From the NCBI RefSeq assembly GCF_037893015.1, contig NC_133666.1, positions 460,132,594-460,196,593 on the forward strand: a stretch of DNA of 64,000 nucleotides, in the 5' to 3' direction. This DNA is from Macrotis lagotis. Its lineage: Eukaryota; Chordata; Mammalia; Peramelemorphia; Peramelidae. Of the stretch, positions 1-10,574 are shown in pieces. Under the pieces are notes generated by a model, which had not been told where the DNA came from, searched no databases, and saw nothing but the letters and a program-made list of their open reading frames with translations. Every line of letters begins with the position of its first letter. Within the stretch, counting starts at the first letter, position 1. The translations under genes were made by a program, and so were the position numbers.

Positions 1-309
1 AGGATAACACAAGATTTAGCAGCTTCTACATTGGAATATGATATTCTGGAAGGCAAAAGAACTTAGAGTGCAACCAGGAATGAACTACCCACCAAAAGTA
101 AATATACTTTTCCAGGAGAAGGGATGAAATAACCAGAGCTGAACAGGAAGTTTGATCTTCAAATTCAAGATTCAGGAAAAGAAAGAGTACACAGGAAGGG
201 CAAATTAGGAGGGACTTAATGATACTGAACTGCTTATATTCCTGCATGAGAAGATGGATCTTCTCATTTAGTAGGGCAGTTAGAAAAAGCATATATATAA
301 TATATAATA

Positions 310-349
<40 letters not shown>

Positions 350-1178
350 CACACATACAAGGCATGGGTGGCAACAATTTAAAGGTATAATATATTAAAA
401 AGATGGATTTAATGGCCAAGAAAGGAGATAGGGAAAGGAGAGGTAGAATGGGGTAAGTTATTTCACATAAAAGAGACAAGGAAAAGCTTTTGTAATTGAG
501 TGGAAGAGGGAGAAGGAGAGGGGCAATGAGTGAGCCTTTACTCTCATCAGAAATGGCTCAGAGAGGAAATAACGTACACACTCAGTTGGGTATAGAAATA
601 TGAACCTAGAGGAAAATAGGAGAGAAAAGGGATGGAAGGGGGGGTTACAGGGAGAATGGAGGGAGATGTAAGTGATAGAAGGGGGGAGCATAGAAGAGGG
701 TAGTCAGATACAACACACTTTTGAGAAGGGACAGGGTGAAAGGAGAGAGAGAATAGAATAGAATAAATGGTGTTGGAGGAAGAGGATTGAGGGAAATACA
801 GCTAGTAATAGCAACTGTAAAAATATTGAAGCAATTTCTCTGGTGGAGTTATGATAAATAATGCTATCCATCCCAAAGAAAGAATTGATGGAGTCTGAAT
901 ATGGACTAAAGTATACTTTTCTATTTTCTCATTTTATTTTTCTTGGGGTTTTTCTCTGTGGGAGGGGATTGTGTTTACTTTTGTATCTACTATTGTAGTA
1001 ATGTATTTTCATAGCTACACATTTTTAACACCAAGTAACTTGTTTTCTCAATGGGGGAGTGGGGTGGGAGGAGGGGAGGGAATTTGAAACTGAAGGTTTT
1101 GGAATAAATGTTGAAACTTGCCTTTGCATATAGCAGGGGTAAAATTTTAAATAAAATAAAATATTTTCAAAAAAGAAT
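1..1178 (+). mobile_element. HAL1 (half-L1) copy A, 3' part
   Basis: The first 200 bases match the C-terminal end of an L1-type ORF1 in the full-length HAL1 at 48399-51615 (the region encoding ITQDLAA...NYP...LNRKFDLQIQDSG). The 3' UTR follows directly, with no ORF2. The shared 3' UTR blocks are the stretch around gggacttaatgatactgaac, the cagatacaacacactttt block, and the gacagggtgaaaggagagag block. From about 1025 the end looks like a marsupial L1 3' terminus: a G-rich polypurine tract, then an A-rich tail near 1140-1178. Whether those last 150 bases belong to this element or to a separate short L1 tail is unsure. The copy is cut by the window edge, so its 5' state is unknown. Confidence 0.75.
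291..360. repeat. TA / TATATG simple repeat in HAL1 3' UTR
   Basis: An AT-dinucleotide stretch grades into about six TATATG hexamer units. It lies at the same 3' UTR position where the HAL1 copy at 40081-45476 carries a TA array (43946-43980). Confidence 0.9.
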
Positions 1179-1179
1179 G

Positions 1180-1552
1180 TATGGAGAAATTTAGAAATTA
1201 AAAAATGCAAATTAAAAACAAATACTATCTTTTCTAGGGTAGTTTGATAAAGATACATGCATATAAAGCTTGGGATTGAGTTGAGTATGAGGTGATGAGC
1301 CTTGAACATTTTATTTCATAGAAGGATACCTCAAAGAAATGTCTTCGCATTCTGTAAAGACTCAAAATATTAGTTAAGAGGAGAGTATTTCATATAAGAC
1401 TGGGGACAGCTCAACTGGAGCCTTTCTGCAAGATATTATATGTCTGAGGTCAGCTTAGGCTAGGTTAGATGTCCATAAACAATCTGTAATGGATCAGAGG
1501 CCTCCAAAATCTCTTCATAAACCCATAAATAGGGCTCTGCACTATTTGATTC
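1180..1552. other. Unassigned AT-rich stretch
   Basis: I see no gene and no repeat I can name. Confidence 0.4.
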
Positions 1553-1554
1553 TA

Positions 1555-1805
1555 GAATAGATTTTGAACCTGTTTATGACATAGACTCCTTTGACGGTTT
1601 GGAGAAGCCTATGGGCTCCTTCCCAAAATAAGTTTTAAGTACAAAATAAAATACAGAGTATTATAAAGGAAATAAATTATATTGAAATATAGTCATTAAA
1701 ATAAATACATATATACACATACGTAGATTATATATATATTATATTTACATATATACATACAAATTCATGGCTTCAGGTTAAGAATCTCTGTTTTGGAGTT
1801 AATCT
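1555..1805. mobile_element. Non-autonomous hAT-like DNA transposon remnant
   Basis: The segment opens with a gattttgaacctg-like end and closes with aggttaagaatctctg, whose reverse complement (cagagattcttaacct) makes a short imperfect terminal inverted repeat. The interior matches what I remember of an old mammal-wide element (gacatagactcctttg near the start, aaattcatggcttcagg near the end). It has no coding capacity. The superfamily is from memory. Confidence 0.45.
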
Positions 1806-1807
1806 TT

Positions 1808-2198
1808 TGCTTTCCATAAAGCTCTGAGTATGTCTAGAGCTTCTGCTCCAGGTCTACTTCAGGGCAAGGGTCTAGCCCTTCAATTTTAGGAGCCCTACAT
1901 ATAGGATGGGGATGGCAGCTCTGCAATGGTGTGTATTGCAAGTTCAGAAAGGTCTTGAATCAATGAGATTGATCTCTTTATTGCTGTTTCAGATGAACAT
2001 GGGCAAAGATCCTTGGAGAAAAGTGCATTGTAACAAAGAAGTTACACTTGCTAACCAAGTCAGAATTCATAGAGTGGTGACAAATTCAAAGGACTGCACA
2101 GCGTAGTTAAGTGGTCTTTGGCAGTGGTACAGAGTGAGAGCTTGGGACTGGAAGATCATGAAACAGGTAAGAGAAATCACAGGCTTGTACCTCCTCCA
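1808..2198. other. Unassigned stretch
   Basis: Open stretches at 1906-2106 and 2118-2198 show no motif or family resemblance. I treat them as chance. Confidence 0.4.
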
Positions 2199-2199
2199 G

Positions 2200-2343
2200 A
2201 CCTCTTGCTGTCTCCCTGCTTGTCCCTAACTCTAATCCATCCTCTACTCAAGGTTCAGAGTAATCTTGCTAAAGAAGACCATGATTCAGTTATGCCACCC
2301 TTCTATTCAATAAATCCCAGTGGTTCTCTTATCACTTCCAGTA

Positions 2344-2393
<50 letters not shown>

Positions 2394-2640
2394 AAAAAAG
2401 GTCCCAATTGGTATTTAAAGCCCTTCATAATCTGACCCCTTTCTGCTTTTCCAGTCTTCTGTCACTTAACTTCCCTGCATATTGTCAATGATCCAGCTGT
2501 TATTTCCCTCATTAGATTATTAGCTCCTTGAGGCTAACAACAATTTTTTTGTCCCTTTCATTTCTATATCCTTCAACCCTTGACAAAGAGCTTAGTTTAT
2601 AGTCAATGCTTAATAAAAGTTTACTGACTGACTAACCAAG
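2200..2640 (+). mobile_element. L2 LINE 3' end
   Basis: It follows the standard L2 3' UTR order: cctcttgctgtctccctgct-like text, ...aatcccagtggttctc, ...cccttcataatctgaccc, ...ttagctccttgaggctaa, ending in caatgcttaataaaagttta. It is old and interrupted by a TA microsatellite. Confidence 0.8.
2345..2389. repeat. (TA)n microsatellite
   Basis: About 22 uninterrupted TA units inside the L2 remnant. Confidence 0.97.
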
Positions 2641-2644
2641 TGTA

Positions 2645-4420
2645 GGCAAAAATGACATTTTGTTTTACCTGGGTCAGTATCCATTCTGGCAGTGAAGTGC
2701 CAGCCATAGCACCCCCTGCATTGGCATTACTGCAAAAACCTGTCAGAGCTTGCCCAAGGTCATCTTCACCCCATGGTGGGACAATTGGGGGCTATCTTTG
2801 TTTACTGAGTGACTTTATACACGTTAGACAAGTTAAAGGTACACAGGTTCATCTTCTCAATTCAGTTTGGCAGAGGTTATAGTTAGATTGTATGTCTCAG
2901 TGGTTCCTGCTTCTGACATAATCCTACCCTAATGTAGTCCCCTTTTTCTTCACTTTTCTGGTCAGAACTCATAGGGGTAAGTAAGGTGTCTTTTGGCTAG
3001 AGCTCATCTCCCATACTATTCCAATTCAAAAGTGCAAGCCTCAAAAACTGCCAGGATTAGGCACAGATCCTATTCACAGCTTCCTGAACCCCCATTTTTG
3101 GACACATGGCCTTTGGCCAGGGTCTCTGAGCTCCTGGTCTAAGGTCTCCTTATATTATCTGAACCTATAGTTTCTCCCAAAATCCAAAGAATTTTCATAA
3201 CTGTATCCCTCTCTATGAATCACCAACTCACAAAGATGGTTTGGAGGCCAAACTTACTTTTTTCGAATCTCACTGCCTTCTCAAAAGGTAGCACAAGCAT
3301 TGATAGATCTAAAACCTGGTTACATTTAAATTACTCCTATCCTATCCTAGTTAGACTGGGTTACTCTCAATTGGGATCTTATTTGAAGTGAAGGAGGGAT
3401 TATTGCACAAATATTTCTGGAAAGAAGAATACATGGAGTAATTTATCAAGTCCCTAATATTTTAGTGTGAATAAGTTAATCAGATCCTGTACTTCCCTGA
3501 CAGATTGACAGTATGAGAACATTAGACCCATGAATGGAACAGGTAGGAGGTAAAAACAGGAAGGAGCATTCAGAAATGGGAGGTAGATCTGACTGAAGAT
3601 AAATTTTACCATCTTCACAATTTTGCCTAGGGCTGTCCCTGAGTATATATTTATATGGAAAATGCTAATTACCATCCTCTCTCTGTGCCTGGAAAACCTT
3701 TATTCATTCACTAGTTTGTGTATCATCCTTCTCAAGCTAAAATCCTGTACTCAAGAGTTTTTAAAACAAGTTATTTCTTGTAGATAGGAAGCAGAGTCAT
3801 GATTGTAGAGGGTAATAACCCCCTCTGTTCACTGTGACACAAACCAGAATAGTCATTTTCTAATACCACCTGGAACACATTCACCAATCAACAGAGATTC
3901 CAGGGGAAAACTATACTTTTGTTGTATGCAGTGTTATTCAAACCTCAGAACAAATATGACTGGGAAATAAATTTAGAATGCCTTGGATCTATACAATGCT
4001 TTCCATTTGGGGAGAGTCCTCACAAATGTCCTCAAGAAAACAAAGGTTGCCATTGAATGTCTTCTGAGCCCAAAATGGGGGCCCTCTATCATGGATGCCT
4101 ACAATTAAAGCCAGGATGGTCAAGATAATTTCCACCCCATGACAACACTAAATACAAAATAGGTTTAAACGAGAAAGAAGACACAAAGGAACTTCTAGCA
4201 GGAATCTCAGGTTAGGTTAGGGCAAAGTTTTTTCAAAGATCTGAAAACATTTTACTTGAAAAAAATAGTCCATACTATACACAATTGTTATGAAAGTAAC
4301 TGAAAATGAAGCCTTCTTTCAAGAATAACATTTTTTTCAAACTTTTCCAAGAATCAAGAAAAGTTTTGAAAGAGAAGAAAGAGGCAAGAAAATTATAATG
4401 GCAATAACTATGGAAAATGA
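2645..4420. other. Unassigned intergenic stretch
   Basis: No gene, RNA or nameable repeat seen. Reading frames on both strands are short and without recognisable domains. Confidence 0.4.
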
Positions 4421-4422
4421 GG

Positions 4423-4590
4423 GGGGCAGCTAGGTGGTACAGTGGACAGAGAGCACCGGCCCTGGAGTCAGGAGGACCTGAATTCAAATCCAGCCTCAGA
4501 CACTTAAAAATTACCTAGTTGTGTGACATTGAGCAAGTCATTTAGCCCCATTGCCTTGACCAAAAAAAAAAAAAAAAAGAAAAGAAAATC
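4423..4590 (+). mobile_element. WSINE1-like CORE-SINE
   Basis: The family unit runs ggggcagctaggtggcgcag at the 5' end, through gagttcaaatccggcctcag in the middle, to ccttgcaaaaacctaaa. Its head carries a Pol III type A box (TGGCGCAGTGG in good copies) and a B-box-like GTTCAAATCC. This copy has the variant tggtacagtgg A box, a mixed A/G tail, and flanking direct repeats gaaaatgagg / gaaaatcagg. Confidence 0.93.
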
Positions 4591-4599
4591 AGGATAAAG

Positions 4600-4745
4600 A
4601 ACCCACTTTGGAATTAGAAAGACCTGGGTTCAGGTCTCACCTCTTAACCCTCTAAGACTGTAAGGTTGCAGAACAATTACTGATCAGCATTGACAGAGTT
4701 CTCCAGTTGAAGCTCCCTATACCCATGAAAATTCCAAGTCCAGTC
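4600..4745 (+). mobile_element. MIR/THER-type CORE-SINE variant
   Basis: It contains gacctgggttcaggtctcac, ctctaagactgtaaggttgc and aagctccctatacccatg. These resemble the body of a second CORE-SINE type, also seen at 9440-9598. Confidence 0.5.
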
Positions 4746-4883
4746 CAAAAAAAAAAAAAAAAGAGTGGTTTTGACTATAATACTAGAAGATATTAAAGGT
4801 TTATCCAATGCTAAATCTTATGATAATAATAGGCAACAGATTTAATTTTCTGAGAATTTTTAAAAGCCCATATAAAATACTTT

Positions 4884-5030
4884 TTTTTCATGTTTTTTGC
4901 AAGGCAAATAGAGTTAAGTGGCTTGCTCAAGGCCACACAGCTAGGTAATTAATTGTCTATGACTGGATTTGAACTCAGGTACTCCTGACCCTAGGGCTGG
5001 TGCTCTATCCACTGCTCCACCTAGCCTCCC
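4884..5030 (-). mobile_element. WSINE1-like SINE
   Basis: Reverse-complement copy, reading ttgcaaggcaa ... gctaggtaat ... ccacctagcctcccc. The direct repeat taaaatacttt flanks it (4873-4883 and 5033-5043). Confidence 0.93.
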
Positions 5031-5220
5031 CTAAAATACTTTCTTAAAAAGAAAAATCTCCCCTACTAAAGATTTACTCTAGTTTTCAAAGGTCCTGGCA
5101 AGAGAGTTGAAGTCCTGGTAGAGTTTCCTAAGCTGAAAAGGACTTCAAGATGTTCTAAGTGACAACTGACTATCACAGTTAAATTCCGAAAGGCTTGTCA
5201 CAAGAAGGTTGTAGACCAGA

Positions 5221-5402
5221 GGATGATAGAATCCTAGGTTTAGAGCTGTAAGAGATCTTAGAGGCTCTGTAGTCCAGTCCCTTCTATTTACAAAAGAGGT
5301 GAGAAACTGAGGCTGACAGAGGTCATATAACTTGCCAAAGCCATGCCAAAAGCAAGGATTTGAACTAAAGTTCTCTGATCCATATCCATACTCTCTTCCC
5401 AC
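5221..5402 (-). mobile_element. MIR-class SINE (old)
   Basis: Reads gtttagagctgtaagagatc ... gagaaactgaggctgacaga ... aggatttgaactaaagttct, which is a reversed MIR body with the family's long 3' tail. Confidence 0.6.
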
Positions 5403-5619
5403 TGCAGTGCTCCCTCCCTGAGATCTTTTCCAGCTGGCAACCCCACAGTTCTTTGATCTTATGGTTAAGGTTTTAGTCTATTAAGGTTTTAGTCATAGTG
5501 AGTATCTATGAAGGTGTAGAGTGTTTGCAATCCTCACTAGTAGGAGGAGGGAGTCACCATAGGGCTGAAACCATAGTTCTATCAAAGTGCTGAAGTAAAT
5601 TTTTTCAAGAACATTAGTG

Positions 5620-5660
5620 AATCTATCTATCTATCCATCTGTCTGTGTGTATCTGAGTCT
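5620..5660. repeat. Degenerate (TATC)n / (TCTG)n simple repeat
   Basis: A short tetranucleotide tract (ctatctatctatccatctgt). The flanks 5405-5700 hold nothing else that I can name. Confidence 0.8.
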
Positions 5661-5710
5661 TGTAAAGATTCTCTCATTATTATTCTCCTTGATATTGATG
5701 AATTGGAGAT

Positions 5711-5905
5711 AGGTTAGGAACACCTGAATTCAAATTCAGCCTTTGCCACTTCCTAGCTATGTGATCCCAATGGGCACGTCACTTAATCTTTGTCTGACTC
5801 AGCTTTTACATTGGTAAAATGGGAGTATTCATAGTACCTACCTTCCAGGGTTGTTGTGAGGATCAGATTAGATACTGTTTGTTAAATGTTTTGTAAACTT
5901 AAAAA
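5711..5905 (+). mobile_element. MIR-class SINE
   Basis: Ordered matches: cctgaattcaaattcagcct, cttcctagctatgtgatccc, taaaatgggagtattcatag, ggttgttgtgaggatcagat. This is the classic MIR core and tail. Confidence 0.8.
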
Positions 5906-6159
5906 AAAAACTATATCAGGGTTAGCTCATGATTATAATGTCCTCAAGAATTTGATTATTATGTGTTTTTCTTGGGATCATTGCCTTGGATTGCATTGTC
6001 ATATAACAGTCATTATTAGTCTGTGGTCCATAACCAGTGCATTATGCTTTTATTATTTTCAACATGAAGTGAATATATTGTCCACTCAATTCCTGTAAAG
6101 TGCCATAAATTGCAACTCCTTTTTAAGGCCCTTTCTCTTCAGAATCTACATCATCTTTA

Positions 6160-6312
6160 TTTTTTTTTTTTTAGGTTTTTGCAAGGCAAACAGGGTTAAG
6201 TGGCTTGCCCAAGGCCACACAGCTAGGTAATAAGTGTCTGAGACCAGATTTGAACTCAGGTACTCCTGACTCCAGGGTTGGCTCTTTATCCACTATACCA
6301 CCTAGCTGCCCC
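6160..6312 (-). mobile_element. WSINE1-like SINE
   Basis: Near-complete reversed copy with a perfect 15-bp TSD tctacatcatcttta at 6145-6159 and 6313-6327. Confidence 0.96.
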
Positions 6313-6723
6313 TCTACATCATCTTTAAATATTCTGTTTTAGTCTGATGAATCCATATTTCACAAAAATTATATTGATTATAATAAAGAAAGCCAAGAGA
6401 GGGTATTGAAGTGTTTTAAAAGGCTATTGACAGGAATGATTTCTAATTAACAACTCCCAAAGTATGGTCAAAACAAATGAATTATCAATTCTCCTTTTCA
6501 AAAATATTATTTTTCCCAACAATTCATGTTTTGTTCATTTATTTATTTTTAATTAATTTATTTAATTTATTCTTATTTTTGTACAAATGATGTTTTTATG
6601 CATTACTAAAATATTCTTGTTTAAGAGTAAACATAATGCCCCCCAAAATATAGACCCACATGAGTGATAAAGGAAAGAGAAAAAAATTAAAGTAAAATAA
6701 TAATAATAATAATAAAAAAAATA

Positions 6724-6870
6724 GGTGCAGCCAGGTGGTGCAGTGGACAGAGCACCAGCCCTGGAGCCAGGAGCACCCAAGCCCAAATCCAGCCCCAGAC
6801 ACCCAACAATAACCCAGCTGTGTGACCCTGGGCAAGCCATCCCAACTCCATTGCCCTGCAAAAACCAAAA
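6724..6870 (+). repeat. HAL1-internal SINE unit, heavily A-to-G diverged on the HAL1 strand
   Basis: SINE orientation is plus, so antisense to its HAL1 host. Against the other SINEs in the window it replaces acacttaataatt with acacccaacaata, gagttcaaatcc with aagcccaaatcc and acctagc with acccagc. On the HAL1 sense strand these are A-to-G changes. It shares the acccaacaat / acccagc pattern with the unit at 51235-51385 (read in reverse). Confidence 0.75.
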
Positions 6871-6904
6871 AAAAAAAAAAAAGACCCCCCCCAAAATAAT
6901 AATA

Positions 6905-7000
6905 ATAGTAGGGGCATCCAGGTGGCACAGCAGACAGAGCATCAGCCCTGGAGTCAGGAGTACTTGAGTTCAAATCCAGCCTCAGACACTTAATAATACT
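6905..7000 (+). repeat. Second HAL1-internal SINE unit (truncated)
   Basis: SINE head from ggcatccaggtggcacag to acacttaataat, stopping where the host HAL1 copy is 5'-truncated. It is closer to the ordinary SINE sequence than the neighbouring unit. Confidence 0.7.
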
Positions 7001-7002
7001 CT

Positions 7003-7222
7003 TGTTCAGTCATTTCATTTGTGTCCAAAGTCCCATTTAGGGTTTTCTTGGGGTATGCTATTTCTTTCTATAGTTCATTTTTAAATGAGGAAACAGGTAA
7101 AAGTGACTCACCCAGAGTTACATATCTAGTAAGTATCTGAGACCAAATTTGAACTCAGGAATGTTATTTTGTCTAACTCCAGACCCAGCATTCTATCTAC
7201 TGCACCACCTAGATGCCCACAT
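7003..7222 (-). mobile_element. MAR1-type CORE-SINE
   Basis: Reversed copy: gtgtccaaagtcccatttag, ggttttcttggggtatgc, aaatgaggaaacaggtaaaa, ctgcaccacctagatgccc. The 3' tail differs from the WSINE1-like family. Confidence 0.8.
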
Positions 7223-7465
7223 GTTAAAAAAAATATTGACCAGTTATTCACTTAATTTTATTTCCCACATTATCTATTTACAAAATTACACATCCAGTCT
7301 GATTTGAGGCTGGCACTTACATTTAGTAATTGTTAATAGAATTTGCCTTTTGATACTTTGAAGCAGACAAAAACTAAATGTGTAATGCTTAATAAAATAA
7401 ATCCATAACACCAACAACTCAGACTTCAACTGCTAGGCTATTTTTTGTAATCCCTTTGTTTTTTT

Positions 7466-7621
7466 AGTTGTTTTTTTTTTTTTTTTTTTTTGCAAGGCAG
7501 TGGGGTTAAGTAGCTTGCCCAAGGCCACACAGGTAATTATTAAGTGTCTGAGGTCGGATTTGAACTCAGGTCCTCCTGACTCCAGGGCTGGTGCTCTATC
7601 CACTGCACCACCTAGCCGCCC
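7466..7621 (-). mobile_element. WSINE1-like SINE
   Basis: Reversed copy with a long T run. Flanking repeats are tccctttgttttttta on both sides. Confidence 0.95.
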
Positions 7622-7644
7622 CTCCCTTTGTTTTTTTAAAATTT

Positions 7645-7960
7645 AAAGAAACTCAATTCAGTCTAACAAGCATTTATTAAACATCTATTGTTTGCAAGTA
7701 AGCTGGATTTATAAAGACAAAAATGAATCCCTGCCCTCAATCCACTTGCAATCTACTAGGAAGAGGAGAATAAAACTATTACACAGTAATTTGGGAAAGA
7801 GAGAAAATACTAATAACTAGAGGGAGGGGGTTGAATTAATGAAGATTCCCTGCTAAGAAAGATCAGCCAAGTTGATCCTTGATAAAAGACAAGATTCTGA
7901 GCATAGGACACAAGGGGGTATCCATGCCCATAGCCAGAGGGAAGATATAGAATGCATGTG
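7645..7960 (+). repeat. Old interspersed repeat, 'catttattaaacatctattg' family
   Basis: The order aagcatttattaaacatc, ccctgccctcaatccact, caatctactaggaagagg recurs at 14690, 15370, 20620 and 61335. It is a common mammalian repeat whose family name I cannot assign with confidence. Confidence 0.6.
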
Positions 7961-8500
7961 AACATAGCACCATTCAAGAGGTAATATGAGGAAGTTTATG
8001 CTCACTTGTCCCTTTCTTCTAGGGCAATTATTATTAATCTTTTGGGAATTTTAACAAGTCATTATTGTTGATATATTCCGTGACCTCCCCACCTCAATTA
8101 TTAAATGTTTTGGGTTTTTTCCTTTGGTGGTGAGTTTGGGGAAAGGGGAGTGAGGGGGAAGCTTGGAGGGTGAAACATCTTTAGAAATTAATCTTGTTTT
8201 GAGAATTCTGTGACACTCATTGAAATAATTGCAGACCTTTCAAGTAAGACAATGAGAAATTCATTTTTGGGATTGTATTATCTAAAATATAGAAGATTTA
8301 TTCCTCTTCTATATATACTAGTTTATTGGCACATAATTTGGGATATATGGTGACCTCTTATGAAAATGGTTGATTGCTTTTTTTCACAGAATCACAAAGT
8401 CAAAAAGAAACTCAAAAGTCATTTATTCCAAACTTTGATTCAAGTCTGGACCTATCCACAGCACCCTCAAGAAATGGAACTTCCAGATATAGGGAACCTT
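7961..8500. other. Unassigned stretch
   Basis: AT-rich, without gene or nameable repeat. Confidence 0.4.
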
Positions 8501-8509
8501 CTGAGGTAA

Positions 8510-8745
8510 TCTCATTGTATATTTAGATAACTTTTATTGCCATTAAATTTTTCCTTCTATCAAGCCAAAATCTATTTCACCTTGTAAAATCCACCTATTG
8601 CTCCTAGATCTGCTTTCAAGGTCCAAGTAGTACAAAAGACTAATCCCTCTCCTATGATAGTTATCATGTCTTTCCCCAAGATTTTCAGAGCAAAACATCT
8701 CTAGATCCTTCTCCTGAGAGTATGGTTTCTTGCAACCCCTCAACA
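8510..8745 (-). mobile_element. CR1/L3-like LINE remnant (tentative)
   Basis: Text such as ttttattgccattaaatttt, aaatctatttcaccttg and gttatcatgtctttcccc resembles the antisense CR1/L3 3' region seen more clearly at 10550-11560. The continuation at 8930-9110 looks similar. Confidence 0.35.
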
Positions 8746-8749
8746 TCCT

Positions 8750-8925
8750 GGCAGACAGGGAAGTAGACTTAGAGTCAGGAAAACCTTGAGTTCATATCTT
8801 AATACTCAACACTCACTAACTTTGTGACTTGATCTAGGTGTGTCTAGGTGTGTTTTCTTCATCTTTAAAATGAGGTGGGACTCAATGCCCCTCTCCCTTC
8901 TGGATCTAAACCTATGATTCCATTA
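8750..8925 (+). mobile_element. MIR/THER-class SINE
   Basis: Ordered matches: gcagacagggaagtagactt, gagtcaggaaaaccttgag, ctaactttgtgacttgat, ctttaaaatgaggtgggact, cccttctggatctaaacc. Confidence 0.75.
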
Positions 8926-9110
8926 ATTCCTTATGTCTTGGAAATGTCCTTCTAAAAAGTAATTCTCCATGTTGTATATAATATTCTGGATGGGATATAA
9001 GTTGTGGACATCATTTTATCTGGCCATTACCTTCTCCTACTTTGGAGATCCTCTTTGGGCCTTTCTGTGGTTTGGAGTTGACTCTGGACTCTAGAGTTGT
9101 GCCAGTACAA

Positions 9111-9435
9111 ATTCTTATAAATCCTACCAAAGTGCAAAGGCTGCAGGGATTAATTTAATGATTGTCTGAGGACTCAAAGATGACTTTCTAAGCCATAGAA
9201 GTATTGAAGGGTGCACATCTCTTGGAAGTGTTTGACTCATCACACTAATGACTTACTGAACACAGAGTATAATATAATCTCAGGGCCTATTCCCATGAAC
9301 ATCCTAGCCACAGCCTTCTGAACATCTACCTCTCTTCCAGATTTAAATTCAATATTCAAGTAGTTTGCTTTTTGAGCATAACTGTAAATTTTTATTTTTC
9401 CTATTTAATTAAAAATTAAAATTTTCTATTAAATT
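9111..9435. other. Unassigned stretch
   Basis: AT-rich at its 3' end; nothing recognised. Confidence 0.4.
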
Positions 9436-9439
9436 AAGT

Positions 9440-9598
9440 TCAAAGTAAAAAAAGATCAGGGTTCAAGTTCAGCTTCTGACACCTAATGTCAGTATGGTTC
9501 TCCTGCAAGTCAATTTGTCACTTAATGTCTCAGGCAATTCTCCAAAACTATGAACTAGAGAGCAGTTACTAACCTACTTTGGAAGTAGAGGTAGTTTA
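9440..9598 (+). mobile_element. MIR/THER-type CORE-SINE variant
   Basis: Contains ttcaagttcagcttctgaca, gcaagtcaatttgtcactta, ctcaggcaattctccaaa and ctactttggaagtagagg. Same type as 4600-4745. Confidence 0.6.
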
Positions 9599-9599
9599 T

Positions 9600-10375
9600 T
9601 CAGTCCTTGCTCCCTATTCCTATTGTTTGTTCAATCCTTGCTCCCTTTGGCCTATTAAAAATTCATTCATTAACTATATAGTGAAAGATCTTTTGAATGA
9701 TCACTGCAAAGTTCTAGTAGAATTATCTGTATACTTTCATGATGATCACAATGTCCTCAGCAGTTGTTACAGGTGGCGATTTGCACATATCCTTATGTTG
9801 CCTTTTCTGGACAAGTATTCAATCATTCTCTTGATAGTTTAGATTTTTCACCAGAACAAAACACTTGAAAATCATTCAAAAATTAGCAAAAAAATAGATT
9901 CGCTTAGTCATTGCAGGAGAAGGATATACAAGAATAACCCAGAGTTGATTCAGCTGAATGAAGAAGCATCCTTACCCATTGTGATCCACCAGCCAAACAT
10001 CACATCAACTGGAACTCTTTACAGGTATTCCTTACTCAGGTGAGCAGGAAATTATATTATCAAAGCCTTTGGTTTGCTGAGTTACCCAAGTCTTAGCACC
10101 TTTTGAGGAAAACTAGCCTAATTTAAAAGAGTGACAGAGTTAGGATGCCGATCCTATTCACAAACTGTAGCTTGGGTTTTATTACTTATTAGCATTTGTA
10201 ATTATTAGATGTTTAGCACTTTATTCTTTATCTTTGATTTGTACAGGACAATGTGAGGCACACTGAAAGGAATCCAAAAAAAGTAGACAATAAGATTTTT
10301 GCTTCATCAGATTTTTAAAGTCTTCTGGATTTGTATTCCAATGTAGGCTTCTAGTTTCTATTATATGGATAACTG
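9600..10375. other. Unassigned stretch
   Basis: An 87-codon open stretch at 9579-9842 has no recognisable motif and overlaps the SINE end. I treat it as chance. Confidence 0.4.
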
Positions 10376-10379
10376 GGTA

Positions 10380-10570
10380 ATAAGAACCTAGTAGAAGGGA
10401 CCCTAGACATCCTCTAACTCAACTCTCTCACTTTATCAATGAGGAAAAAAAATAGTGCAGAGATGTCAGGCAAGCAAGATCACAAAAATAGAAAGTTGCA
10501 GACTGAGGATTGAGATTCAGATCACCAAATACAAGAATTGGAGGGTATCCCAGAAATCATCTAGTCCATT
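10380..10570 (-). mobile_element. MIR-class fragments
   Basis: Two reversed tail-like pieces: agaagggaccctagacatcc and gaattggagggtatcccaga ... catctagtcc. Confidence 0.45.
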
Positions 10571-10574
10571 CCAT

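Larger units (their letters stand above)
6535..7000 (-). mobile_element. 5'-truncated HAL1 3' end carrying SINE-derived units
   Basis: Read in reverse, the segment matches the last about 450 bases of the HAL1 at 48399-51615 block by block: SINE unit, an ATT-rich joint, a tctttttt run, a second SINE unit, another ATT joint, ctctttcctttatc, gggcattatgtttac, aaacaagaatattttag and gtacaaa. The SINE units lie antisense to HAL1 in both places. The copy is truncated inside the first of these units near 7000. It has no coding content. Confidence 0.8.

Noticed and set aside
4430-4510. tRNA gene suggested by A and B box words in SINE heads
   Set aside because: There is no cloverleaf, the words sit in a multi-copy SINE, and all copies share the same downstream SINE body.
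6562-6973. Overlapping open frames on both strands rich in Phe/Tyr or Pro/Lys
   Set aside because: They run through SINE units and ATT repeats of the HAL1 3' end. The same SINE-derived peptide (NSGPPDSRAGAL type) recurs wherever a SINE is read in reverse.
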